A stretch of DNA of 64,000 nt, taken from the NCBI RefSeq assembly GCF_022605725.1, contig NC_065558.1, forward strand, positions 5,890,001-5,954,000, read 5' to 3'. Positions within the stretch are counted from its first letter, which is position 1. The number at the start of each line of letters is the position of its first letter. The translations under genes and the position numbers were made by a program. Below the pieces are notes generated by a model. The model searched no databases. It worked only from the letters and a program-made list of their open reading frames with translations, and was not told the origin of the DNA. This DNA is from Anthonomus grandis grandis. Taxonomy: Eukaryota > Arthropoda > Insecta > Coleoptera > Curculionidae. Below, piece by piece: positions 47,380-58,194 of the stretch.

Positions 47380-50378
47380 CAGTGTTGCCAGGTGAAATAA
47401 AATGAAATCATGAAAAATGTAACCAAAAATCATGAGTTTTGGAAAAAAAATCATAAGATGGCGTTTTAAGCCTTATTTAAAAAAAAAAACATACATTATT
47501 TTTATTAAAATATTTTTTTGATGAAATAAAGATACAAGTACCAAAATATCTACTTTTTTATTAACAAATTTAAATAAAAACATAAAATTATATGTTAAAG
47601 TAAACAAACGTACATAATCTTAAAGTAAATAACTGAAAAACAAAAATCCGAAATATCCGTTATTTTATTCTGACTCATCGGAATCATAAATTTGTTTATT
47701 TAATTTTTTAAGCAAATCTTTTCCTATTGGAAAATTTGAACAAATACGGTTTTCTCTGCCCACTAAACTTTTGGTGTGCAGTATAGCAGCTATCATAGGA
47801 GTTTTCAACCGATTTCTCTGTTTTGTTTTGTTTAAATTTATCTGACTAAACACCCTCTCTACGTTAGCACTGGAATGCGGCAAAGTTAATAAATTAAACA
47901 CAAAATTACTTAAATTGGGAAACCGAGATTCTGTATTTTCCACATATTTAATCTTAGCAATTTTACCCCAAAAATCGCAAATACCTTTCCAGGTAAAATT
48001 AATTTCATAATTTCTAAGTAACAACCATTCATTGTCAATAACTTGCATATCAGCAGGAATTAAATTTTGAAACAACATAGAAACATTACTTATAGACCTG
48101 ATTTTTCTTGATTTAACTACCTCAGGATCTAGAAATTCTAATTTCTGAAACACAGAGTTTTTAAGTGGAAATCTTGACAATATTTGCTCCACACTCTCAA
48201 TATAAAAGTCTAGACATCTTAATTATACCATGTCGAGTCGGTTTTTCTCCAGATCGGCAGAGTTTATGTGGGCAGAAAAGTACATGTCATTTAAATTTAA
48301 AAAAAGTCTAGGGTCTTTAAAATCTATATTTTCAATGTTGGCATTTAGATATTCGTCCTTAATATAATAATCTAAAATTGTTTTAACTGTTCTAGCAACC
48401 TCTTTATAAATAACGTGAATTTTGGGCGATTCGCTTTGCATTAATTTGTTTAAGCTATTAAAAATAGGTAGTACATGCGATAAAAATGATAAGTATAATT
48501 TATTTTCCGGCGTGTTTAGTTTTTCTAAAATAATATTTGCTTGACTGATTTTAAGAGACGCCTGATCTACGAAATACAACCTCAAAGCTTCATATTGATT
48601 AAGAAGCCTTTTAACCACGCATTCCAGAGATAACCAACGTGTCTGGCTAGGATGTAAAATCTTCGATATTGAGACATTTGCAAATTCCTGGAATTCCTTA
48701 TATTCTTCCACTCTCTTCGGACTATTTGAAAAATAGTTATATACCTGTAAAAAATTATATTTTTTAATTAAGTATACATTTATTTTATTAGCGTATAGCT
48801 TACTTCTCTCGCAAATTGTTCCACTTCCTCAGGCAACTTGTGGCATGCATATGATGCACACAAATGAAAGCTATGGCATATGCATTTCATTATGAATATA
48901 CCTGGAATATTTTCTCGCAATCGACTGACCACAGAATTATTAACGCCAACCATGTTGCTCGCTCCATCTGAAGCAAAGCCAATAAAGTTTGACTTATATG
49001 GAACACCATTTTCGGTAAGGAGGTTGATTAAAATTTCATAAAGTGCAGCCCCTGTGGTCTCTACTACTGGGATTAACGCCAAAAAGTTGTCTTCAATGTC
49101 AAAATTAATGCACATTCTTACAACTAAACATAAATGTTTGGTGCACGAGTTATCAGTAGACTCATCTATGATAATGCTAAATTTATTATCCCTCATTAGG
49201 CCAAGTAGCCAAGATTCTTGAGACAAGCCTGTAACTTTTTGTAAAACTCTTGACATCTTTGTTTGTTTACATTTCATTTGTTTGACAATATCTGAATCAG
49301 TGCCTACAGCATTGAGATAATCGATGAAATGCTCCATCAAATTCATAGGGAGATTATGTTCGGCTAGAAACCCCGCAGTTCTTATAATTCCTTCTTTCGC
49401 TTTTTCTTCAATGCTTATTTTTTTAGAACTTTCTGCAAACATTTGACTTATTTTTACTTGACTTTGCTTGCCCATTGAAGCTCTTTGCAAAGCTTTAACA
49501 TGCTTTTCAGTCTCAGAATGTTTTACTAGTTGGGTTTTCCCTGCAGATACCTTAACATCACATTTACAGTAATCGCACCTTAAATTTAAAAAAAAAAACG
49601 TTTACCTCCATTAAAATAAAAGTTTTGTTCGCCTTAAATTATATATATCCGCATTAAAGCAAATTTTAATTAGTTACGATTCAGTAACTCATATTATCAT
49701 TTAATTCTCGATTTAACATTATTATAAGTGAATTTAGATTTTGTACTCAATAAATCCAAATTGCACTTATTTTTACAGAAAGTACCTTAACTTAAAATAT
49801 CATAAATACCTACCAGGCAAAGCCTGTCCCCTTTCTGCTGTTCTCGATCCATTGCAAACCCGGTATATTTTTCCATTCCTTTTTAAAATTTTGCTTATAA
49901 ACCTTTCTTTTCTTGCTAGGTCCTGGAAGAGATATACTCTTGGATGTACTACTACTAGAACTACTAGAATCACTGTCACTCATATTTTTTAATTATTTTC
50001 AACTCACAAATAATGCTTTACAATACCAAATACACGAGCAAATGCATAAAACTTAAAAACGTGAAAAAAAACGTGAAAAATATCGCCCGTAGAAATATCC
50101 GAGAATCTCGGGGAATCCCCATACTCGTCAGTATTTCCCGTTTATATAGGGCTGTGCGGATATTATTTAAGGCTTTATGATATTTATATGTGTACATTTA
50201 GTTGTAGTTTTAGGTTATTTTTATTTTATTTTTATTTTTACGACTAATATTCTGAGTTACGATTTTAAATCTTTGTTTTTTTTTTAAATCATGAGATTTT
50301 TAGACAAAATCATGATATCATGAGATGTAAGTCAAAATCATGAGATCTCATGATAAATCATGAGACCTGGCAACACTG
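47380..50378 (-). mobile_element. hAT element, nearly intact
   Basis: The element is 2,999 bp, begins CAGTGTTGCCAGG and ends CCTGGCAACACTG, with an exact 8-bp target duplication ATTGAGAA at 47372-47379 and 50379-50386. Its termini share CAGTGTTGCCA with the neighbouring hAT at 41384 but the subterminal repeat is different: AATCATGAG or close variants, about three on the left (47408-47455) and six on the right (50285-50362), including an 18-bp palindrome at 50337-50354. The gene is on the minus strand. Confidence 0.95.
47665..49983 (-). pseudogene. BED-finger hAT transposase, single in-frame stop
   Basis: Three exons read in phase. Exon 1 (49983-49814) starts MSDSDSSSSSS, carries the basic stretch GPSKKRKVYKQNFKKEWK and ends at WIENSRKGTGFA. 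Exon 2 (49578-48804) completes a BED-type zinc finger (C-D-Y-C ... H-SETEK-H) and holds FSIIIDESTDNSCTKHLCLV (first catalytic Asp) and GFASDGASNMVGVNNSVVSR (second). Exon 3 (48744-47665) has HPSQTRWLSLECVVKRLLNQ and the C-terminal dimerisation domain LLTLPHSSANVERVFSQINL, ending YDSDESE. The only break I see is a TAA at 48225-48223, after EKNRLDMV; both sides are open in the same frame. Length is about 670 codons, normal for the family. A recently active copy or a sequencing error at that codon are both possible. Confidence 0.9.
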
Positions 50379-50386
50379 ATTGAGAA

Positions 50387-51166
50387 ATTCTTCTGACAAC
50401 TCGTAACGGAAACTGTTGTAACTAACTTGACAGTTTGACGTGCCTAATTGGACCAATCAAAATGGTAGAAAGTCGTGGCCAAAGTAAAGCGGGAATTTGA
50501 ATTTCATTTAATCTGATAATCTTATTATTCAATGGTAATATGTAGAGCAAACGCCTAATCAAAAAGGTTATTCATAGAGAAAATGGCCTTTTTGATTAGG
50601 TGTCAGCATCAGATATTGATAAGAATATAAATGAAACTCTTCAGCTTTATAGTACATTTCTAAATGATTTATTTTACTGCACTAATCAATTAACAATGCA
50701 ACAATAGTGTACTACACATCACCAATTACAAAGTGGAAATAAAACAATGCTTTTCTTTGATGCATTTATTATTCAATTTTCCTGAAAAATTACTTAAAAT
50801 GATAATATACAATAATTTATTATACCAAACATATATATCTGTACCCCAGAGCCAGACTATGTTAAGTCCAAATTAACAAAAATCAACCTTAATATGTTAA
50901 ATCACATAACATTATGCCCCGCATCTTTTGATATTTTTAGATTTAACATATCTTAAAAATTACTGTTTTTAGCCAATTTTAAAAAATGTTAAGTCCTCAT
51001 AGCGCACAAACCCAAACAATGTTAAGTCGCATTAACCTTATTTGGCTTGGAATTTCGTATTTAGTCTAATGTATTCAGTCCGTAAATAAACATTTTTTTC
51101 GGGAGTGCTAAAAATTATTGTTTGACTAAAATTGTTTTAAGGGTGTATTTTTTGAAGAAGGTAGTA
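50387..51166. other. Upstream region of WSDNC copy B
   Basis: No gene. From about 50865 the word ATGTTAAGTC recurs (50868, 50996, 51028) and its complement appears at 51380 and 53517; these may be subterminal repeats of the WSDNC-family element that starts coding at 51167. Confidence 0.4.
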
Positions 51167-51428
51167 ATGTCACCGACACCGTCAACTTCGACGACCCCGT
51201 GGTCTTTTAGGACCGCTAAAATATTAGGGAAGGTGATACCTGATGAAGTACCTGGAAAGGATGAAAATCACCAAGGTACGTAAAAAATACTTGTTACTAT
51301 AGAAGGCACCTATTATTTTAACAAACTAAATAACGTATTGTCCTAATTAAGTTTTTTTTTGCATTAATTAAGTCATAGAATGGACTTAACATAGTTTAGC
51401 CCTAGCATTAAATAGCATAATAATTATA

Positions 51429-53505
51429 CTCTATTTCAGAAGTGTATAGAGCAATAAACTGGGGAATTCCGTTCTGTTTGGCTACATTTCGTGGTAGTTC
51501 ATAGGCGCAGGTACTTATAATATTTATGAATTTAATTTTCACGGATTAAATGCTTTTATTTTGAAAGAGATTAAATACTAAATAAATACTTTTAATCCTT
51601 TTGTATAGGTACCTATCTTTTAACGCTTTGTAACATGCAAAAATGGGGTCAGGTAATATATACAGACTATAAATACTTTTAAATCATATTTTAAACGTTA
51701 GTAGTCACTGCTACGCTGTAGTGTAATCACAATATTATTATCCCAATATTTAAAAAATTGAGGTATTCAGTCCAACGAAAAGATGTACTAAAAATTCTCC
51801 ACTATCGCTGAGTGAAAAAGTTATTATTTTAAATGTACATGATTGCATAAAACACGATTACCCTAGTTTTACTGTGCAAGAAATTGTTGAAAAATGTTCT
51901 CGAATGAGTGGAATTGGAAAGTCCACCATTTTCAAATTGTTGCGGGAAAGAAAAGTAGCAGGTCAAGTGGAATCTCCCAAGCAAAAGCCAGGACGACCTA
52001 CAAAAGTCCTTGATGAAAATGCTAAATGTATAATTCGAAGAAAAGTTCACTCTTTTTATTTTAAAAAGGAAATACCCACCCTAGACAAAATTTTAATGGA
52101 GCTTGGCCGAGATGACAGTATTCCGTTGATAAGTAGAAAACTTTTATGGAAAACTTTAAAAAATATGGATTTTGCCTGGGAAAAGCATAACCGCAAAGCA
52201 CTTTTACTGGAGAGCGACGAAATTGTTTGTTGGAGACGACAATACTTGAGAAGTATCAAGCAGTACCGCAGGGAGCAAAAGAAAGTTTTTTATCTTGATG
52301 AGACGTGGATTAACGAAGGTTATATAGTCCAAAAAATGTGGCAAGACAAAAATATAACCAGTGCTCGCCAAGCTTTCATAGAAGGCCTGTCTACGGGTAT
52401 TAAAGTACCTTCGGGAAAAGGAAAAAGACTTATAATCACACATATTGGAAGCGAACAGGGATTTTTAAAAGAAGGTCTGCTAACCTTTGAGTCGACTCGC
52501 ACAGGAGATTACCATGAAGACATGAACTCAGACGTTTTGAGTTCACTCAGACGTTTTCAGAGACGTGGTGGTTATGGATAATGCAAGCTATCATTCACGG
52601 CGAATAGAGAAGACGCCAACTTCAAGTTGGAGAAAGCAAGAAATTATCGATTGGCTGACTGCAAAAGGTATTGCGTTTGAAGCAAATTTGATAAAAAAAG
52701 AACTGCTGGCAATAGCAAACTTACACAAAACTCGTTTCATGAAATACGCCGTGGAAGATATAGCCGAAAAATATAATATAACTGTACTGCGCTTACCGCC
52801 ATATCATTGCGAACTAAATCCTATAGAACTGATATGGACGCAGGTAAAAGGATATGTAGCAAGACAAAACACGACTTTTAAAATGAAAGATGTTAAGCTA
52901 CTGTTTGATCAAGCCATTACGGAAGCGACACCAGAGAATTGGCGAAAAGCAGTCCAGCATGTAATTAAGCAAGAGGACAAAATGTGGGATCTTGACAACC
53001 TCATCGATCAGACAGTCGATCCTTTAATTATAATGTCAAGAGGTGATGACAGTTCGTCAGATGACGAAGAAGACTACAATCTATTATAATTTAAAATTGT
53101 TATACACTGTTCAAAAAGTGCCAGATCCAAAAGTGACATTTTCAACTGTTTTACTCTACATATTATGTTCAACAAATTTGTGAAAAAAATATATTATTCC
53201 ATTTAAACAAAAGTAACTTTCTAAAATAAAATAGCATTTAAGTACATTAATTATAAGGTAAAAAACAAATCCCAGTTGCACGCCTTTGGCGAACCGTTTT
53301 CAATGTTTATCAGTGGGTAACAATGGGCAAAACTCATAAATTGACCCAAAACCGGGTGGCACTACTTGCAATCAACGAAAAGAAAGAATTTTACATTGAA
53401 ACTAATACCCAACTACGGTAGCGGCATAAAATATTGGTGGATCACCAGGTACCACTTTTGCATACCTAATGAGGTTTTATTGCTCTACACACTTCTGAAA
53501 TAGAG
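51429..53505 (+). mobile_element. DD77E Tc1/mariner-superfamily element
   Basis: Inverted ends CTCTATTTCAGAAGTGTATA (51429) and, on the minus strand, CTCTATTTCAGAAGTGTGTA (53505 inward) bound 2,077 bp. TA precedes the left end, but the right end is followed by TTTT, so the target duplication is unclear. The transposase lies inside on the plus strand. The element sits wholly within intron 1 of the WSDNC copy B gene, which would have let it insert without breaking the host ORF. Confidence 0.75.
51780..53089 (+). pseudogene. DD77E (IS630/Tc1/mariner-superfamily) transposase
   Basis: The first frame (to 52581) reads LSEKVIILNVHDCIKHDYPS, a helix-turn-helix (MSGIGKSTIFKLLRERKV), the linker KPGRPTKVLDENAK and catalytic block 1, KKVFYLDETWINEGYIVQKM, then KVPSGKGKRLIITHIGSEQG. 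The second frame (from 52565) has block 2, VVMDNASYHSRRIE, and block 3, LRLPPYHCELNPIELIWTQV. Between block-2 Asp and block-3 Glu are 77 residues, far above the 30-40 of classic Tc1/mariner enzymes and near the DD82E (Sailor) group. A 19-bp tandem duplication, ACTCAGACGTTTT at 52526 and 52545, accounts for the frame change: dropping one copy restores the frame. The C-terminus is acidic, SSSDDEEDYNLL. Confidence 0.87.
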
Positions 53506-55330
53506 TTTTTTTATAGGACTTAACATATTTGTGTTAAATTTAAAAAAAAAAGTGATAGGTATTTTAGAAAGGAAATATTATTTTTCAGAATTTGTCGAAG
53601 GTAAAAAAGATGATCCTCCTAGTGGATGTAAACCTGAATATCCAGAGAACCTTCAAATGAATTTAGAGATAGGATTCAATAAAATGGAAACACCTGGTAA
53701 GTTTGTAAAGCACTTAAATTTTATAAACTATCTAGCTTAAATAATTTTGACTAATATTTCATAACATTTTATCCAATCAATCCAATAACTTCATCCTATT
53801 TATCATAAATTTATGTTGTTGTTTTTCAGAAAACACCAGTCGTGAAAACGGGGATTCCCAAATAGGATGTGTACTTCCATCGCAATCAGCATTTATTTTA
53901 AGCGCAGATTCGAATAATTCAGAAGGGAGATTAAAAAAACATGTAACGGCAGAAGATGAGGTGCATCAATCGCATAGAACTCCAGACCGAGAATTATTAG
54001 ATTTTGATAGTGATGACGATGTGGCGGATCCTAATTATTCATCATCAGAATTAGAAGATGAATCTGATGATGAAGCTGAGAAAGATAAAGACGAAGGTGC
54101 ATCTAATGCTGAACTAGATCAATGCGAAGTACAAGCTAATATACTAACCCGAAAAAGAAGACGAGATCCAAAAATGTGTAAAAAAAATGTAATAAAAAGG
54201 AAACGGTATTCAGGATTAGAATACAAAACGGACAGTGGCAATCGTATTATGAAATCAAAATCTTTTAAGGAACCGTGTGGTGATACTTGCAAACTCTTAT
54301 GTAGAAATAAAATTTGTCAGGAGCGTCACCAAAAAAGGTTTGCAAAAAGTTTTTTTTAAATACACTGAGCATCTCTAAGCAAACAGTGGATACTGCAATT
54401 AAAAAGAAAAAGGATGGAGGCCTTGTAACACCTGATAAAAGAGGAAAACACGTACCTGTCAACAAAATCTTAGAGGAGGTTCAAAACGCTGTTCGAGCCC
54501 ATATTTCGAAATTTCCAGCTTACGAGTCACACTATTCCCGGGAAAAAACAAAAAAAAAATCTCAGCAATCATTTGAATATAATAAGTAGGATGTATAATC
54601 TTTATTTAGAAGAATCTCAAGAGAATGGTCTTGGAGCCGAAAACATTGCAAAGGAGTGGTTATATTCAGAAATATTTAACTATGAATATAACTACTCCTT
54701 TAAAAGTCCTGACAACGACACCTGTGACCTATGCGATGAGCTTCAGCTTAATATCCGTGAAGCGGATCTCTTGAATTATGGCAAAGCGCGCAAACTGACT
54801 ATGACAAGCATATTGCAGATACCAACTATAGATATAAGCTTAAATCTGAAGATTAAAAAAAAAGTCAAGGGAAAATTTACGAGAAACAAAAGTTATAATG
54901 ATTGATCTCCAGAAAGGTCTACCAACACCAGATCTACATAACTCCCAAAGCTTCTATTCTCTTAAGCTGTGGACATATAATTTAACAATACAAGATGTGA
55001 CAGGTGAAAAAAGTTTTTGCATGATGTGGGAAGAGAGCGTAGCTGGTCGCGAAGGAAATAGTTCATGAAGTGATGCTTCATGCATAATAAAATGGGTAGA
55101 GACACATGTTTAAGATGAGATAAAAGAGATAACAATTTGGTCCGATAACTGTCCCAGCCAAAACAGAAACATTTTAATGGTTATGTCATATTTTTACATC
55201 CTTTAGATTAAACCAAACATAAATACCATTAATCATAAGTTTCTAGCGAGAGGACACACTCATTTGGAGGCTGATGTTGTTCATTCTGTAATCGAGCTTG
55301 AATGAAAAAAATTTACGCAATTCCAGCTTA

Positions 55331-57090
55331 TGACTCCTTGGGATTGGCAGCAGGTAATTCGGCTGTGTGGAATAAAGAAGCCCTTTATTGTTGTCAACAT
55401 GGAAACCTCTGACCAAAGAAAATAATAGTAACCTAGAAAATTAATATTAATAAGAATTCTTTCGTTAGTATAATTATCTTTGGTTTCGTGTAAACATGGT
55501 AATTTATGTTTTTCAGAAGGGTGTGGTTGTTTTTTCCAGGTTACGCCGTTGATTCGGAAGTTTTTCATCAGAAAAAGTAACAAAATTGCTACACCGACTT
55601 TGTCGAATGTTTGAGATTTAGAGGTTCTTAAGCAGGGTTATATCTGTATGGTTTTATTTTGCTTAAGATTTTTTTTTTATTATTTTGATAAATTTTGCAT
55701 GTCTTCCAAGAATAATCGGAGGACCAAAGTCTTTAATTCGTTGGTACCTTAATTATATTATACCTTAAAGTGTTTTAAAAATATTATGTTATTTGCCTCA
55801 TAAAGAACACGTAAATTATACCGACCGGCCATTGTCCGACACATTCCAACAAAATTATGAAATAAACTTTAAAAAAATGTTGATGCGCTTGTCAGATTTT
55901 CGACATTACGTCGGAACGTAAGCGATCAAACACAAAAACGAGTTTATATGTTGCGTATATAATACAAGAAATGGACTTTTTTAATTTTTATATTTTCCGA
56001 GAACGCTCTTGCGCCCGTTGTCGTCCATTTAGCGTGTGAACCTTTTTTCATATGAAAAATTAAAGGTGCAGGTGGTCTCTCTCTTCTGCACTACAAACGG
56101 GCATGTCCATATTAATTTAAAAAAAGAGGCAAACTTAATTTAATTCATAAAAAACCGAACACGGTTTTTCCTCTCGCTATTAGTATAACATCTATAATTT
56201 CCTTTATCATCGCCCAGTAGATAAACCTGAAATTACATAATTCAGCAAAAATAGACGATCCATGGTGTTTATAAATAAATTAATTCGTAATTAATATTCA
56301 AGATAGCGGTAATTTATATAATTTTATCGCGTCTTTAATGATAGTCATTAGAAAACAGCGCATATATTGAAGTATCAGACGGACAGCATCAGGTATGCAA
56401 TATTTTATTATAAATTTTACCCGTTTATAATAACTGACAATTTGGAAATTATTTTTGACATCTGTCATAAGCTGTCAATAACAATTAATTGTCAAAGGAT
56501 GACAGTTAAAATTTTTAGTGTTACTGGCAACATCGCTTCGCGAGTCTGGTTTGTCAAAGCCATGTGTCAGATGTCACACCTGTCAGTATAATCATCGACG
56601 TTGCCGTATTTAAAGAAAGATTTTTTAAGGGACTGTGAAATAAAAAGGAAAACATATATATAATACGTAACAACGAAATATCCGGCGAGAAAAAAAAATT
56701 AAAGAAGCACTCACCCTAGTTAACTAGAAACATACGAGGGTGACGCGCTTGATAAGCCAAGGGTGAAATCAGAAAGTACAATGCACCTGCGATACGCTTC
56801 TTCGACGCGGTCCAACGGCGCATGACGCTGAAGACGCTCCGAATAAGCACTTCATGGCGTGCGGTACGGAATCATTTTGCTTGGCTGACTTTTTTTCTAA
56901 TGTTAATGCATATAGTTAAAAGGGTTTTATTATTATTAGTTGTGTGTGATGTGTGTTACGGTGGTTTCGATTTGGTCTAGTGATAATGGCCTTATTTATT
57001 TAAAATTTCCGGACTTTATACGTTTTATATGAGTAGATTGAAGAAAGGTGAGCTTCGTGTTATTATTCGATTCAAATGATGCTCAAGTGT
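55331..57090. other. No gene recognised
   Basis: The first 250 bp may still be decayed WSDNC copy B (TPWDWQQVIRLCG at 55332-55370 fits the family end). Beyond that I see non-coding AT-rich sequence, TGTCA-rich near 56450-56590, and no element boundary. Confidence 0.4.
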
Positions 57091-57099
57091 GCTTTGGGT

Positions 57100-57930
57100 A
57101 CTAACACCAGTAGCGCCATCTATTGGAAATCAATGAACCATAATTTCTATGGAGCTTTGCGCACTTCGGGGTGTGCACGTATCCCCTTGTAACCTTGTCA
57201 CTTAAAGGCAGATAGAATAATAAAATTTTAATGTTAACTGCGTTTTGACGATAAGGATATGACCTTGCAAAAAATTTAAACATTCGGGCGATATAAAGCA
57301 AATAAATAATTAAATTCATGATAAAAATCTTTTTATGTCTTGTGATTTTATTCCCCATATTAACCCCGCGCACAGTATATTCATTTTAAATAATTACCAT
57401 TAATGCCATCTGTTGGAAATCAAAAAACCATATTTTCTATGGTGCTTTGCACCTTGGCACTTCTAGATGTGCACGAAGGGATACGTGCAACCTTCTCACT
57501 TAATGACAAATGAAATCCTAAAATGTCAATGTCATCTGCACTTTGACAGGATATGCCATTGCAAAAAATTTAAATATTCAGGTAATAAGTAATTGAACAT
57601 TCACAATGAAAAATCATCTTTTTAAGATATACAAAGTATTTTAGATACAAAAGTATTAATAATTTAAGATACAAAAATCAACTTCTTAACCTAAAACCTA
57701 TTTATTTTAAATCATTACCAGTATTGCCATCTATTGGGTATCAAGAAATCGCAATTTCTATGATGCGTTGCACTTTGGCACTTCTGAGAGTGTACCTTGA
57801 CAAGAAAAGAGAGTCTCTCTCTTTTCTTGTCTAAAGTGTGTACATATTCTCTTGTCACTTGTTGACAGGAGAAATAATAAATTGTCAATGTCAACGGACA
57901 GTAAAAAAACATCAATTTTTTTTAGAAATA
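57100..57930. repeat. Three diverged tandem units upstream of RFC1
   Basis: Units anchored by GCCATCT at 57115, 57405 and 57726 (spacing 290 and 321 bp) share, in order, TTGGAAATCAA, TTTCTATG, a TGTGCACG-like word, a TTGTCACTT-like word and, in the first two, GCAAAAAATTTAAA. The third unit has gained a perfect hairpin at 57799-57831. The array ends about 260 bp before the RFC1 start codon. Confidence 0.75.
57799..57831. repeat. Perfect 15-bp stem hairpin
   Basis: GACAAGAAAAGAGAG, a TCT loop, then its exact complement. It interrupts the third upstream repeat unit. The purine/pyrimidine strand asymmetry could also allow unusual DNA structure. Its place about 360 bp ahead of RFC1 is noted, without evidence of function. 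Confidence 0.85.
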
Positions 57931-58194
57931 AATTATAAACCTGTATAATTCATACTACATGCGCGCTGTAATATTACATATATTCATTCCGATCGATGTC
58001 AAAAACCCAAAAAAGTCGATTCCTTAATCTCAATACTACATCCCTAGTCCAAGTTTGACAACTTCTTCTTGTCACTTCAACGTCAATGTCACCCTAGTGC
58101 GCGGTATTCTATTTATTTTGAAGTTTGTTAGAATTATTAAAAAAGTAAAAAAAATTATTTAACATCAACAAATGCAACTGAATGATCCATAAAT

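Larger units (their letters stand above)
51167..55330 (+). pseudogene. WSDNC-family transposase-like gene, copy B (fullest)
   Basis: Exon 1 (51167-51275) starts MSPTPSTSTTPWSFRTAKIL. Exon 2 (53589-53696) and exon 3 (from 53830) join in phase 1 at GTACGT/TTTTTCAG and GTAAG/TTTTTCAG sites. Exon 3 has an acidic stretch, a basic stretch (RKRRRDP), a Cys cluster CGDTCKLLCRNKICQERH, then LVTPDKRGKHVPVNKI, FPAYESHYSREKTKKK, FKSPDNDTCDLCDE, IDLQKGLPTPDLHNSQSF, CMMWEESVAGREGN, IWSDNCPSQNRNILMVMSYF and HKFLARGHTHLEADVVHSVI. Frameshifts fall near 54350, 54580 and 54895, and stops at 55065 and later, so the gene is dead. Intron 1 holds the DD77E element. The ordered Asp/Asp/Glu-Asp motifs suggest a DDE nuclease; no biochemical role is known to me. 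Confidence 0.7.

Noticed and set aside
53961..54359. Acidic/basic frame as an independent host nuclear protein
   Set aside because: It is in phase with exon 2 upstream through a good acceptor and continues by frameshift into the WSDNC-family motifs, so it is part of that gene.
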